DNA from: Siderastrea siderea
Taxonomy: Eukaryota > Cnidaria > Anthozoa > Scleractinia > Rhizangiidae
Assembly: GCA_964030785.1 (NCBI GenBank)
Contig: OZ034970.1
Location: 20,845,134 to 20,909,133 of the forward strand
DNA length: 64,000 nt
Reading direction: 5' to 3'
Under the pieces are notes generated by a model. That model had not been told where the DNA came from, did not search any database, and worked only from the letters and a program-made list of their open reading frames with translations. Shown here in pieces: positions 12,480 through 26,188 of this stretch. The position numbers and the translations under genes were made by a program. Position 1 is the stretch's first letter. Each line of letters starts with the position of its first letter.

Positions 12480-13500
12480 AGGTCAAGTCAAGTCAAGTCA
12501 ACTTTATTTAGGCAGGGTAGCCCTACCAGCCTTTGGCTGGTATCAAAAGGGGCCCTGGGTAAATTATGACTACACGATAAAAATAGAAAAATTAAAAATT
12601 ACTTTAAAATTATGTACAAGGATTTTAAAAAGTGAAAAGGGAAATTACATATCTTCATAACAATCACAATTTGTTAAGATTAAGACAAATAAGAGAGCTA
12701 TCGAAGTTACCTAGTATTATATTAATAAGAAAAACTAATGGGTAAAATGAAATCTAATAAAGTTCTTAAAAATGGAAAGCGACGTAGCTTCTTTTATTGA
12801 TGTGGGTAAATTATTAAAAAGAACCGCACCTGAAAATCTAAATGTGTTTTTTCCTAGCGTTAACTTAGGGTTCGGTAGATGAATGTCGTTCCTTTGTCTT
12901 GTCTTGTAAGTGTGAAAAGTGCGATTTCTAAAAAAGTAATCCGACAAATATGGAGGAACTAATTCATTTAGACATTTGAAAACTAAAATACATTTGTGGG
13001 CTTTCCTTTGTGTTTCCAAATCCACCCACCCTAACATTTTGAATGATTCTTCGGTCGTTGTCGTCCTTTGTATTATGTGTGCTGCCCTGTCAGTGTAGAC
13101 GTTGCAAGCTGTTACTGCATCCGATTGACAGCCCACCCCATACCGTATCAGTGTAATCAAAAATCGGCTGTACTAAACAATTATACACGCATTTAGCAGC
13201 TGTTAGGGTAAGGTAAGGTCGTATGCGGGACAGCAGGCCGAGACGCTTGCTCACTTTGTTACAAATCAATTCTACGTGCTCGTTCCATGAGAGATTCTCA
13301 TCTAGTGTAACCCCTAAGTAAGAAAAGCTTGATACTCTGGCAATTTCTTTCCCATGAAGTTGTATTGTATGTTTTATTGTTATGGGATACAACTTGTATT
13401 TTTGGTTGGCGTTTTTCATGGTTTTATTCCAAATGCGCAGAATCAAGTAGCGATTGTCTGGTGCTCAATGGGAAACACCTACGCCACTGAGCACCTGCGT
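12480..13500 (-). mobile_element. 5'-truncated CR1/jockey-type LINE, reverse-transcriptase C-terminal part
   Basis: Minus-strand frames at 13446-13090 and 13160-12735 together encode the end of a non-LTR reverse transcriptase. The segment YLGVTLDENLSWNEHV, the LGLLSRIRPYL region and QPIFDYTDTVWGG are typical of the thumb and connector, followed by the usual C-terminal tail (YKTRQRNDIHLP, FNNLPTSIKEA). The two frames overlap with a one-base break near 13100-13160. The element's 3' end is a short (GACTT)n tail at about 12480-12500, typical of CR1-like retrotransposition. No YADD catalytic motif or endonuclease remains, so it is a dead truncated copy. Confidence 0.85.
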
Positions 13501-14918
13501 ACACCTGTTTTCTTAGCCACCTTTACATTTGTTCATTGTTAAATGGACTTTCTTTTTAGCTAGATCATCTTCAAAGTTCTTTCCCTTCAGTTGAGTTTTC
13601 ACGCCTCCGAAAACGGTCCTCCCGTCTACCTAATTAGCTATGCACCTCCTTATCCAGTGGAATTTCAGAACGCTTATTAAATTATTACTCTCATTTTGCT
13701 GAATCACATTTGACATCTCTAATTGGTTCTGCCGCAAGAATTTTATACTTTGGGTTTTTTAGTGAGATGGGTTATCACTGTTGTAAATAGATTAGATAAT
13801 TTCCATTCTCTCGAGCTTGTAAAAGTAAGCCGGTCTGCAAAAATACCTAGAGTAGAGTTGTAATTTGAGCTGTGAACTGTACAGAGCTAAGAACAAAGAG
13901 CATTAAACAACCAGAGAACGGAACCATCCTACTTGTAGCGATGTCCTTGTAAGCAAAATATTTGCTTAACTGAAGTCTATTTTGACCATATCCAATTTTG
14001 CTCAAACCTTAGCGACATTTGCTGAAAGCCTTGTTATTATTATAATATTTTTTATTTTTCTGGTTCACCAAACACAAACCTTAAACTAAATTGAGAGGAA
14101 ACGAATAAAACGTCACCTTTAACATGCACGTGCAAGTGCAATCATTTGACTTTATCAATCTAAAAATATTACTACTGGTGAACTAATTGATATACGACAC
14201 AAGTCAGCAGGAATTAGGAACCCCATCATGAACCCCAGTTATCTGAAACATCACCGCTTAAAAATAACGAAAATATCTCCGAACAGGCCCGAAAACACAG
14301 CGAAGTTTCTTTCTTGGGAATACCGAACATCAGACGAACAACACCGCGTCTACACGAGCGCTCACGAAAATAAGCACAGGAATGCACTAAACCAATCACA
14401 ATATCTCTTGGTTGCTATCGCAACCACGAGTTTAAAGTGATGGGGAAACGATCTTGTAGCCTATTCCTGGCGTTCAGATAGTGGGGGAAAGCTGTGAAGA
14501 ATAAAATGCGAGAGGAAAAAAGATGAGAAATTCTTCTTGCCTTTTCCTCACTTGCATAATCTTTCGCCCCGCTTCTGAACGCCCGGAATAAGCTAGAGTT
14601 CTTGGTTTCTACCGCTTTGGATAAAAAAGCAGGAAGTACTTGTTGGCTCTTGTTATTTTAAGGTCATCTACAGCAATGGGCTTGCCCATTAGATTTTGAT
14701 TTAGAGGTACGTTTTGGGGTTTCAGGCTTAATTCCTTTGTGTCAAAAGTAAATCTTTTAATCATTGGTGTTATCACACACCCGTCACTCAACACTGCACT
14801 CGTTCGAACTCGTGCTGGAGACGAGAACAGTACCTTTCTTGTTCGACAGGAAGGTACGTCGACATAAGATCCATTGCGAAGTTAGGTTCAGTTCGGTGAC
14901 CATTCAACCCTTGTCACC
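13501..14918. other. Upstream region of PGGHG copy B
   Basis: No gene recognised. It should contain the promoter and 5' UTR of copy B. I could not pick a convincing TATA box or transcription start. Confidence 0.4.
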
Positions 14919-17900
14919 ATGAGCTTAAGTCGCGATGTTGTGCTTGCTGTCGTTGTGCTCAGCATTGTATCGTCAGTCTGCTCGACTCCAGCAGTTGGTA
15001 CGCCAACTCGCTTCGTCACGGACGAGCTGCCACAAGGATACAGCAGAAGCTCGGTTAGACACAGCAGAGATGGCAACTTCATGGCTTCTGTCGGTAACGG
15101 CTACGTTGGTACGGTGATCTACAGTGATACAGTGCATGTATCTGGAGTGTTCAATGGCCAGGCGTACCCCAAAAAATACCCCATTTATCCGGTATACCTT
15201 TATCAACACGCGCATCGTGCCCGCGTGCCGTCCACTGCATCTGTTAACTTCAACGTCAAGGGAATCTCAGGCAACTCCTCGTATGCGCTGGACGTAAGCG
15301 AGGGCGTGTTTTACAAATGGTTCAAGGCCGTGAATTTAACAGTGGAACAAAGAGTGTATGCACACCGGACCAGAAAAAACCTCTTGATTGTGGAAATCAC
15401 AGCGAAGAACAATGCGGGGAGGGAATTTGCAATGAACATTGTTCCAAATCTTGGATATGTGACTAGGGATATACTATTCTACATGACAGAGTCATACAGA
15501 AGCGACGCTCTCGCTGCTACTGGGCTGGTAAGTCCTCTCAGCTTTAATAGTGAATTTGGTTTATCACGAATATTTGCGTTCAAAAATATTGTCCGTAGTA
15601 AGGGGAATACGTGACAGCAATTGTGTCGTGTACAACAGACAAACAGATCACCCCATTCATCATTGTTCATTCATTTCCGGTGTCAATGTGGCACCGCACT
15701 GCCGAATGTAGACAACGCGATACAAAGGATGGCATTGTTGTTGTCACAACTGGAGCTATGTTCTCTTTAATATACCCTTTCAATCCGAGAGATTTCCTAA
15801 GATTCTGGATTCTTTCCACTTGTGGGTTGAGGAGGAGGAGAGAATCAACTCCTCCACTTTTCCACTTGATCTCAATGTGTTGGTTCCTGGCGACCAGCGC
15901 TGACTTCCATTCTTGATTTCATACGTAATTTGTATTGCAAATTTTATGTTTGTGTTTCAGATTTGGGAGGGCTTAGTATAATGAAGTGAGGAATCTCTTA
16001 TAATGTATTTCGCAATAATATAAAATGATCATGGAGGCCGCTTACACCCACATGGAAGGGTCAAAAGATAACTCCCCTTCACATTAAAGGGTTATCCCAA
16101 GGGCTATCGCCAGGTAAAGCCGACACTGACTGATTGGCAAATTCAAGTGCTACGTGGATCGAAAAAATTATAACTCAGCTGCATGTTAGAAATGGAAAGA
16201 AACTTGTTGGAGAAATAAGGTCACATGTAACTCGTCACTGGTTGAGAGTTTGAAAATTTGCCTTATAATACATGGCCACGTTTAGTATTACCCTTTGTAA
16301 TCCATCTTGATCCTACCGTTATGTAATGATTGTCTAGAATAGAAACCACACGAAGGCACTTACTTGAATACTCCTTGCTAAGAACTATAACTTTCCCTTT
16401 CCTCGTAATTTTCTAAACCTGGTCAAACCAAGCATATCCGGCTTTCTACAGGTGACGTCTTTTCTATTCTACGCATGTTCATTACGTCATAAAAAAAATC
16501 CCTTTACTAGAGTCTCCATAATTAAGTAAGGGAAAACGTTTCCCTTTTTACGGACCAGATAAAAATTGTTGAGACTTGTTTTCGGAAGGAAGTTAACGGG
16601 GCGCCTAAAAACGCAAAGAAAATTCCTTTGGGAATGGCCGCCATTTTAAAAAGTTCGTCCTTGGCACTTCTGACCTATTTGAGCGTTTTTCAGCTCTGCG
16701 TAGAACCCTGGCAAAAATATCAATTCTGCTTTCACGTATACTACAGTTAAGAAGTGACCATCTATGCCATGATCTTCAAACGTTGTTTTGCTGAATAATT
16801 CAGGTAAACCAGACTGAAGAGAAGGGTAGTCTCCGGCCTAATGTGGCCATTGTATGGACGTACCCAGACCCCAATAAGCCCCTGACCATCAACAACAGCT
16901 CCGAGGAACAGACCTGGTATTACATCACCTCGATTGCAACCAACCTGGATACCAAGTTTAACCCACTGTCGGAAGCCCTCTACCAATGGGATGAGGCTAT
17001 GCTGTGAGTGCTGTTAGTTTAGTGTGGGTGTAAGAAAGACCACTGATTTTCGTAACTCAAAAGAATAATTTGCGAACAGAAACTAAATAAACTAATTCAA
17101 AGAAACTAATTTCAAATGTAGAGCTAGGTCTTTTGTAAGTTACCTGTATTAAGAGTACAAATGCGTTAGTAAGGGTAGATTCCCTTTCCTCGTGAAAGCT
17201 AACTAATAAAACATGACAAAACGTTTGCTCAAACTAAAAGTATCATTTTTAGCGCAAAGTAACAGCTGCCTACAGAACAAAAATTCAGTTGAAAAAAAAA
17301 GAAAGAAAGAAAAGAAAAATTGTGTGCGTTTATTTTCAGGGTCAAGGAGCAGCTGCTCGCTGAACACAAAGCGGCTTGGAAGGCATTATGGGATACTGGC
17401 CGGATAGAGATTGAAGGCGACTTAGAAATGGCACAGGCGGTGTACGGCAGCATGTACTATATTCTGAGCTCCACTCGACACGACTGGCCGTACGGGTTAA
17501 GTCCCGGGGGTTTACCGGCTGCAGAGGAGTACATGGGACATACATTCTGGGATCAGGATATTTGGATGTACCCCCCTCTAGTCCTGCTGCATCCGGACTT
17601 GGCCAGAAGCTCTCTAAAATATCGCAAGGATCGGTTGCCGGCAGCGCGCAGAATCGCCAAGGAGTATGGCTATAAAGGTAATGGCGCAAAATCGCCTGAC
17701 TATCTCTGCGTTCAGTACTAAAGTTTGCCTTTCCAATGACCGAAGAAGCGTTCCTCGACCGCGGGCTGGGTCTCTGAGTAAGCGATTGAGCATAAGACCA
17801 CGATCCTGCAGGTATATCAGTAGCTTTGTTGGAAACTGATATACATTTGTTTAACTTTGTTTCTTTGAACGTTTTAAAAAGAAGATCGATAGGATGTAGT

Positions 17901-20065
17901 TAAAAAATGTACCTTTTGCGCTTAACTTTATCATATGTTCTGAGACATGTGAGATATGTTAATGGCTTATTTTCCTTACACCAGGCGCCATGTTTCCGTG
18001 GGAGAGCTCTTTTACAGGCCTGGAGACGTCCCCGGGTGAAAAGTACGGCAAAAACCAGAACCATATCACAGGCGACATTGCTTTTGCAGCTAAGATGTTT
18101 TGGGAAGCTACCAAGGACCTCCACTGGCTGCGGGAGGTTGGGTACCCACTCGCTTACCAGACCGCGCAGTACTGGGCCAGCAGAGTGGAGTATGATGCTG
18201 AACAGGATAGATACGTCATCAATCACGTGATGCCGCCAGACGAGTATCACTACCCAGTCAATAACTCTGTGTATACCAATGTGGTGGCTAAAATAAATCT
18301 TTTATTTGCCAAAGAAGCCGCTCATGTTTTGGGCAAGGACGTTCCAGAGCTGTGGTCAGCAATTGCAGAAAAGTTGTACATTCCATTTGACAGCAAATAC
18401 AACTACCATCCTGAGTATGAAGGCTACGTTCCAACGGTGCTGGTAAAACAGGCAGATGTGGTGCTGACGGGATATCCGTTGATGTATGAAATGGAGAAAC
18501 AGGTACGGGTAAAAATTAGAAACCCTTTTTTTCTGTTGGAATTCGTCTTCCATTAGGCTCACTTGTGGTCGTACAGTCACTAAGTAACCCGACGTAACAT
18601 CGAGTCTTCGAATCTTCATGTGTTTTAGCAAGGATTTGTTTCAGATAACACTGATTCTCTGTGGCGCTGTTATTATTAACGTTGCGACTTGTCTGGCTTT
18701 GTGGTGCTGGTTTCCTTGCTTACTCATGGTTCCACGTTTGATTTTCCCAACTAGCTTGCTATGATTGGTTAAATTTTATAAATAGTCTATTTTGTTTAAA
18801 AATTATTGCGGTTATCTTTGCTTAGGTTCGATACAACGATCTGGCTTTTTACGAGAAATTGACAGATCCGAATGGTCCGGCGATGACACATGCTATGTTT
18901 GCTATTGGGTGGCTGGAAGCTGGTGAAGAGAAGAAAGCTGCACGTGCCTTCCTGAAGAATTATGCAAACATCCAAGGACCTTTTAAGGTATAACGGTTTA
19001 ATTTTTAGCTATTTGTAACCTCGTGGTTAGGGTCGTTCAAAGTAGTAGGTTTTTATTCAAAACAGGAAATTTGTCGTTTGTGTTGGTGTACTGGGCGGCG
19101 ATTCGTTAGAGAGTATTTTCGTGGGTGGACGGCTGTCAAGACGGGCAACCCAAACGCGTAGGCGATGCAAACAGTTTGCACATTAACATTATGTGCGGTG
19201 AAAAGTATCGAAATGACTAAACTGGAATTCGATTTAAAACAAAAAGAACGATGAACTACGTTACTGTCATTGTTGTGGTCTACTTAAAACAAGACTTTAC
19301 ACCTTGTCCTCTTCGTTGACGTGTGAACTTCTTTTACACCGCAGAGCAAGAAGAAAAGTTAAAAGTGAATTGAATTGATGCCACTTATCACGCAAAAAGC
19401 GTCAGCCATAATGATATCCGCGTTGACACAAGTCCGTCGTTTGACAGCATGGCTGGCATAATTCTGCGTGCATCGCAGTCTTAATTTCCAGCAATTGCTT
19501 TCTTTAGCAACCCCTATCATCCCAGTGCTGTCTAGAGAATCTCCCACGCGATTAAACCTAAGACAAGCGGTGATGGTGACAGGAAGGGTCGACTCACTAC
19601 AAGGGAGTAACCTTTCTTAGTTGTATTCTTCTAAATTGCATGCTCTTGGGCTCTCAAACTGTAAAGCTTGCTTGTTAAAAATGGGCGTTAATATTTTTGA
19701 TAACTTTACAGGTGTGGAGCGAGAGGCGATGGGGTCATGGTGCCGTGAATTTCATTACAGGAGCTGGAGGCTTCCTGCAGGCTGTTGTCTACGGATATGG
19801 TGGCCTGCGCATCAGGGAGGATGGTCTGTACTTCAATTCCACCCTTCCTCCGAGGGCAACAAAGCTTACCCTAGGTATAAATTATCTGGGAAGCTCTATC
19901 GCTTTCGAGGTGGGAATCAGCGGCGTCTCCTTCAGAGTGGTGAATAATGGTCCCATATCTCCTGAGCTGGAGGTGCTGACAGATAAAGGGCTGTACCGGC
20001 TGACACGAGGCAAGCCAGTCACCATAGGAACAAAGAATGGTGTGGTGCGACAGCACGTGAGTTAG
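14919..20065 (+). CDS. PGGHG: Protein-glucosylgalactosylhydroxylysine glucosidase-like (GH65), copy B, complete, secreted
   Basis: Six exons with consensus GT-AG borders and matching phases: 14919-15527, 16804-17003, 17340-17677, 17985-18502, 18826-18987 and 19712-20065. They give about 726 residues, close to human PGGHG (about 737). The start is the ATG in GTCACCATGAGC, followed by a clear signal peptide (hydrophobic core VVLAVVVLSIVSSVC), so the product should enter the secretory pathway, unlike the cytosolic vertebrate enzyme. Several N-glycosylation sequons are visible (NSS, NLT, NQT). Catalytic-region motifs HTFWDQDIW and PPDEYHYP are intact. The stop follows GVVRQH by only two codons and overlaps a donor consensus (CAC|GTGAGT), so an alternative downstream last exon is possible. 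The hydrophobic tail of copy A is absent. Confidence 0.92.
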
Positions 20066-22843
20066 GACATGTTGAGTGTACTACAAATCGTATACAGGAT
20101 GGCACCATAGTTTATAAAAAGGTTTATCTACTATCGTCGGTAGCCTGGATCTGGACAGGCTTTCGTATTTGGGGGAGAGGGCGAAAAGAAAGGTCAGCGG
20201 CGGAGGCGGAGATGGGTGCACAGGAATGGCGGCATGAATGATTGTCCACAGGCGCCTCGCACCCTCCCCAAGACTCGCTTCTTCCGCTCCCTGAATTTTC
20301 TTTCGTCCTGTTATCAACTAAGGAGACTATTCACCGAGACTAAATCGTCCGGAGATTATAATCCGTTGAATATCCTGTTATTGGGTTGGTTTGTCTGTGG
20401 TCCGCTTGTGGCAGAGAGCAAAATTTAATCCCCGAACCCTAGCTTTACTTAGGGAATCCTTGCTTAAAGTAGAGGTCCGTTGGCAAGGATGCGAATCTAG
20501 TCGATTCTTAAGATTGGCCTGTAGGGCACCGTCTGATAGTACTACGAAAGTTTCGTCGTAGTAGGTTGTTCAAGGTCACTGGCTGATTGATTGGTTGCTT
20601 AATGATATCCTATGGGGGTGGGGAGGGAAGAGACCGTGGTTTTCCTGGGGACAAGGGTAGGTTATTGCAACGGCTCCATGACGCTTATTTGGAGGTTATA
20701 GGAGACCCTGTGAAAAATAGTGGCGCGACCAATTGTTGCATACAATAATTTTCAAGAGAGTTTTGAACATTATATGGATCAAAAAGGGCTATTTAAAAGG
20801 TGAAAAGAAATCGGAAACCCCCGGAGTAAATTACACGCATGATGTTATGAAACGTCTGTCATAAATTTCGGCCTTCTGATTCAATTTACGCATTTGGACT
20901 CTAGCTCATAATAACGCTAGAATCTACATTGGGTTAATTTTGTCGAATCAAAACATTTAGCGGTGAAAACAAACTTACACCTCCACAAAATATTGTATGA
21001 AAGATTCATTCAAGAGAAACCAAAACCCCGGGCGTTCAGTTGGGGATCACCTTTTGACAAGTGGTGACGCACATACAAAGGTAACGCAATTTCATAAAAC
21101 GCATGGCATTTCTTTATACTGTATTGCAAAATACTAGTTATTGCAGGTTTTCATTTTTGCTGTACGTATTTTTTGCTACTTCGAAAGCAGAAAGATGTTA
21201 AGAATTCAAGTAGCTCTTGAACCTAATGGCTTTCAAATGAACTCCAGCTTGTAAGGGTCTCGTCTTTGATAAACCACAGGTTTCCTTGTTTTATGACTAA
21301 TTTATTACCCTCGCTGATACTTGAAATGCCCTTAATACATCAAGAGCAACATGTGAGGTGAATTCCCCATGGGAGAGCAAGCAATAATTAGATTGGAATG
21401 ATTTTTTTTTCCAAAACACGTCAACGCAACTTTGAAACGTTGTCCCAATGCTTTTAAGTTACAATCCGTTTCCACCCAGACCATTCAAGTGGAGGCTAAC
21501 CATGCTCGCTTTGCTTTAAGCTTTTGATGATCGCTTCATTGATTGAGCGGTGACTTTAAGCCGTTGGTGTTGTCAGCCAAGTTACTCTTTGTCATACCTA
21601 ACCTAACAAGGGAAGTTAAAGAGAAGCTTTAATTGTTTTTAGAATTATGGGAAGTAGTCCCTGATGATGTGGCTGGTGGGTTAACACTTATTTGCGAGTT
21701 GGGTGTGGGGCAAGATCACACACTGATGGCTGCTGTCATGCTCTGCTTTACTTGTTGATGTCCGATCGCAGTTCTTGATAGAACTGTGAGGTGCATTTGA
21801 TTATTTATATTGCAATTGCGCTGTATCAATGTAGTAAAATAACTAATATCAAAACGGTTCTTCACATCTGAGGGTGCTGTGCGTCACTGTTTTACCTAAA
21901 AAAAACCTCGTGCGGGTTACCTTATCATTATAAAATGGTGCTCATTGGACTTAAACGAGGTTCTCTTAGTTGTTTGAGTGTGATTTAATTTTATATCTTA
22001 ACAGGTCGGGCTGAAATGATTTCATCCGAGCGCTTCAGTCAGAAAGATGGGATCTGGTGCAGAGAGTGAACTCCAGACCCCTTGTTATTTCATTCATTTG
22101 ATTAAAACATGAAATCGAGGTTTGCGACTGTTTGGCTCAGTTAAGATAACTGATGTCGGTCATTTTAGTGGGAAGCTTCGTTGTTACTGAAATGGTTTTA
22201 CACACTAAAAGTAATCAACTTTTGCTGCAATTTCTCTGGGAATAAACTATAAAATGCCTTGGCAATTGTTCGGCATCATAAAAAGGGCCTCTAAGTCACT
22301 GAAAAATAAGTATCAACTGTGATTAAAACGGGAAAATTGGTATTTCTGTACACGCAATTACAGATATCAACGAACTTATTATCAACAGTGCTATATCTAC
22401 CTTTCTTGAATTGAAGTCACGAAGTCAAAATTGGTATCTTTTCGCCGTGAAACTGTGAAGCTGCCTTCACAGTCGTCCTCTAAACTGGATTAATGGGGCA
22501 TTTTATAAAGGCTCCTCATCCGAAAGTGCAATTTTCAGACCGTCGGATGTTTCAAATGATATTTTGAAAGTATTTCACCTTTCCCACTGTTAGTTGCGTT
22601 CATTTATTCGCAAATGCGTAGATTTGACAATCAAATATCAAATGGAGTCTAGTGACCTAGGGAAAAAAACAGACCGGCAAACGAACATGCAAACAAGCAA
22701 ACAAGCAAAAAATCTTGATAGTTCTCCTAGTTTTCGCATAATTAAGTCCCTGTCCTTCTTTTCGTTAACCCAGCTTCACCCATATTTCGCAAGATGATGT
22801 CTCCGTGAATTTCGTTAGAATCAGTCCAATCATAAAGTTCTAA
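20066..22843. other. Intergenic, nothing recognised
   Basis: No gene supported. If copy B is spliced at the donor overlapping its stop codon, a final exon could lie here, but I did not find a convincing acceptor plus hydrophobic tail. Confidence 0.45.
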
Positions 22844-23243
22844 GGGCCTCCACAGACTAGACATTTAGTTGTCATCAAATAAATGTTATCGACAACTATA
22901 TGTTGTCGACAACTAATTCTGTCCGATGCAAGCTCATTTCACACATTGGAGTGTTAGTTGTCGACAACTAAGTCGGGCCAGCGAGAGCTTGGGAACTAAC
23001 GTTCACTACGCATGTTCATAACGCAGTACGTGACCACGCAGCTACGATAGTTGTCGACCACTAAACCAATCATTCCCACACACGGGTAAAACGGTCAAAA
23101 ACGTAGTTGTCGACAACAAATTAGTTGCAACTAAGCAGTTTCCGTTTTCGTTTAGTTGTCGACAACTAATCTCACACGCAGCGTTTTTTAGTTGTCGACA
23201 ACATTTAGCTGTCGACAACTAAATGTCTAGTCTGTGGAGGCCC
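22844..23243. mobile_element. 400-bp PIF/Harbinger-type MITE made of GTTGTCGACAAC palindromes
   Basis: Long terminal inverted repeats beginning GGGCCTCCACAGACTAGACA are flanked by TAA on both sides (22841-22843 and 23244-23246). The 3 bp duplication fits PIF/Harbinger. The interior contains repeated copies of the perfect palindrome TTAGTTGTCGACAACTAA or its half-sites, roughly eight occurrences spaced irregularly. No coding capacity. Confidence 0.85.
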
Positions 23244-23742
23244 TAAGGCGCTTTACAATAAATAAAAATAGTATAAAAATGAAACACAATAATCAAAATA
23301 GGTAGAAAATAATTGAACTATTAAGTCCAATGAGAAAAATGTGCAGAAAGGTACCGATTTTAAGTTAGTGTACCCCGAAAGGTTTAAGGAGCACACATAG
23401 AAAAAGATATTGATCACTGTATGCCTTAAGGCAAGATGATGGAATGAATTAGGGAACAAAATGAAACTTGTTTAATGATCATTATTAAATTCCCAGTCTC
23501 CGTCAGTATTGAATGTTCAGGTTTTTCACTGGTTCAGTGAGTCTGCTTTTTGCCTTTGTGTCGCGGCATTCATAGGTGTTCACGGCGGAGCAAGCATTTT
23601 CTCAAAAAGTATGTCCTAGAATTTAATAAAACATTTGTGCCACTCGCGCTTGTTGGGATTAGAGTGATTACAACCAGCTCGGTCCATCGTTAATTATTTA
23701 TCATCTTATATTCTAAGCGCGCTTGTGGAAAAGTTTTTAAAT

Positions 23743-23798
23743 ACCCTCCCCTACCCTACCCTCCCCTCCCCTCCCCTACCCTACCCTACCCTACCCTC
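23743..23798. repeat. (CCCTA)n/(CCCCT)n pentanucleotide repeat
   Basis: About eleven five-base units of CCCTA or CCCCT. It is not the metazoan telomere repeat, which has a six-base CCCTAA unit. Confidence 0.9.
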
Positions 23799-25204
23799 TG
23801 GCAAAAAACCTTCAAATTACCGCGTTCGTGTGAAAGTATACCCTCAATATTTGGTTCTTTTCATCTCCCAGGTTTTCTTAGTAACTTATAACGTCTTATT
23901 AATTTGTTCACAGTTTATATTGAGGTCTGTCTAGTGTCTAGTGTGGTTAACGCTAATCTGCGATTAAGAATTTAACCAATCTAAGATTGCTGTTTCTCTT
24001 ATTTGAAAAAGGGTTTGGCAGCAAATTACACCTGATTGTTTAAAAGCAACCAAAGTCAAAATGCAGGGGGAAAAAGATTTACAGGAATCCGTATCGTTTG
24101 GCTATAAAACGGAATTAAAAATTGACGCTAATCCTGCGTTAGCTTAATCCTGTTTTTTACAACCCGGCTCCGAGAAGGACTGTTGTACATGATATTATTA
24201 ACTAACGTTTAGACAAGCTGAGAGGCCTCTCATCCTCAAAGATGCCCTCCTCAAAGATGCCCTCCGCTCTTGTTGTCGAACCGGCAGTCAACGTCACCAA
24301 CAACTGCAACAGCAGTCCTTCTCAAGATCACTTAAGCCTGGTAACTGAGACTTCAGGGTGAAAATCTCGAGCTGCGAGGACGCGCAATAAGTGATACCAC
24401 GTGTGTTTCACCCGCAGGAACACCTCTGAGTCATGCTCAGATATCAGTTGATATCGGGTATCGATTTTAAACCATGAATGCAATGATGTGACAGAATCAT
24501 ATCTTGATCCTGCAGTGCGTGAGATAATGAAAAACTAGTGAGCAGCACACAGCAGCGTATCTTATCAACTTGTTTTATTCTCTGTCCGCTTTTCGTCTGA
24601 TCACACAGACTTCATCAGGGAGTTTAACAAGTTATTGAAAGAGAACTAGTTTTATACCTATGCTTTACAGTACAAATCATGTCCCAGTAAGGGTGTGAAC
24701 AGCAAAAACACTCACAGAAACTTACGTGCAGGATATGACTAAAATCCTGCGTTATAAAATGCGCAATGTTTAAGGTGATTCCATCGAAAAAGAAGTTCTA
24801 ATTAGAATTTGTTGAAAGTTTGCACAGTTATGAATTACACCTAGTACATAAAAAAAAAACCAAAAACAAAATAAAAAGAGGGGGTCACCGTGTCTGATTT
24901 CACGCTGCAGGGCTGTAGTATATAGGTACTTTGCCAGCTTTCGACTGCAATATTAAAAAAAAACCTATCCTTGTCCCAGAGACACCTTTTACTTAAGCAA
25001 AGTTATTACTAGCAATGAAATATAAGCATTATTTTTATGATAGAAGGACAATATTACAGTAAAACGTCTCAAAATTGCCGTAAATGAAACCAATTAAATA
25101 ATGGGCAAATCAAGCGTCTGCACGGTTCTGGTGAAACCCCTAAAATTTGATTGTAATAGTGAATTAACCGGAATATTTCAAAACTGAATAATGAAAAATT
25201 CCTC
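23799..25204. other. Intergenic, nothing firmly recognised
   Basis: No gene supported. The stretch near 24570-24650 resembles decayed 3' ends of retroelements but has no diagnostic domain. Confidence 0.35.
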
Positions 25205-25390
25205 AAATTTGAATCGAAGGGGTCACCAAGTTCGTCTGGGAGAAAACGACCATTTATTTCTGACTGAACAGCTGAGCTTTCATAGAAAACCTACCAAGTT
25301 CTGAACGCGCAGAAGCTCGTGCGTCCTAATCACGCAAAAGATGATGTGCAAAAAGGATGCGCAATGCAAATAAATGGAAGGTGGCTCCCT
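25205..25390. repeat. Dispersed repeat, copy 1
   Basis: This segment matches 53160-53350 in reverse complement. Shared blocks are the GAGAAAACGACCATTTAT region, GTTCTGAAC, and the GATGATG-GCAAAAAGGATGCG region. Non-coding dispersed repeat, class unknown. Confidence 0.65.
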
Positions 25391-25988
25391 AGGGTTTCTA
25401 TAAAAGTGACAATACAAACCTGCAAGACTTACAAAAGAAACCCTAGTTCTGTTGTCTTCCAATCTTTATTCCTCGATTTTACCAGTAAGGTTATACCAAC
25501 ATAATTTCCCTTATTTTCAGTTTTTGCTTCTCAGGCTTAGGCCGTTGTCATGGTAACAAAACATCCAAAGAACGACAGATATTTTTCATTGATTCGTCTT
25601 TTTTCTCAAATATTTTGATTTTCCCTCGGCGAATATTTTTTTAAACTTTCCTATTTTGTGAAAATGATTTTGACTAACATTTTGCAGGGGAAAAAATATG
25701 AAGTTGTTCAGACGGATTCACCGATATCACGTGATTTCGTATTTTTCACCATGAAACTGAATTACTCTGATAGAATTCTTCCAAAAAATAATATGTGAAA
25801 GGTAGCGTTAGTATCTCAAAATGTGCAAAACGTAAAACAAATTTACCGAAGCAAACACGAGAAAATTCCTATGATTTCATGTGAGCGTGCAGATTACTAC
25901 AGCTCGCATCATCAGCGCGCACGCGGTCATAAAACTACAGGGAGCCACCTTAATTTTGGGCTTACAGATTTAAGGAAGTTCACGCTAA

Positions 25989-26185
25989 AGGCCCGGACAC
26001 ACGGTGCAACACTGCGCGCAGCATTGCGCGCAACTTGAAAGTTGCACCGTGTGTTTACCCTTGAAATTGTTGCACGCAACTGTTGGTTCTGCAACATCAC
26101 GCGCAATTGTTTCACCATGTGTCCATCATGTGCAACATTGCGTGCAACAATGTTGTGCGCAATGATGCATCGTGTGTCCGCGCCT
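25989..26185. mobile_element. 197-bp PIF/Harbinger-type MITE rich in GTTGCACGCAAC half-sites
   Basis: The ends AGGCCCGGACACACGGTGCA and TGCATCGTGTGTCCGCGCCT are imperfect inverted repeats, flanked by TAA at 25986-25988 and 26186-26188. The interior is built from repeated TGCGCGCAA / TTGCGTGCAA words on both strands. No coding capacity. Confidence 0.82.
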
Positions 26186-26188
26186 TAA

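Noticed and set aside
12735..13446. Host gene on the minus strand
   Set aside because: Motifs are those of a non-LTR reverse transcriptase end, with a simple-repeat tail.
23743..23798. Possible interstitial telomere repeat
   Set aside because: The unit is a pentamer (CCCTA/CCCCT), not CCCTAA.
24560..24700. Possible retroelement 3' end
   Set aside because: No domain or terminal repeat could be defined.
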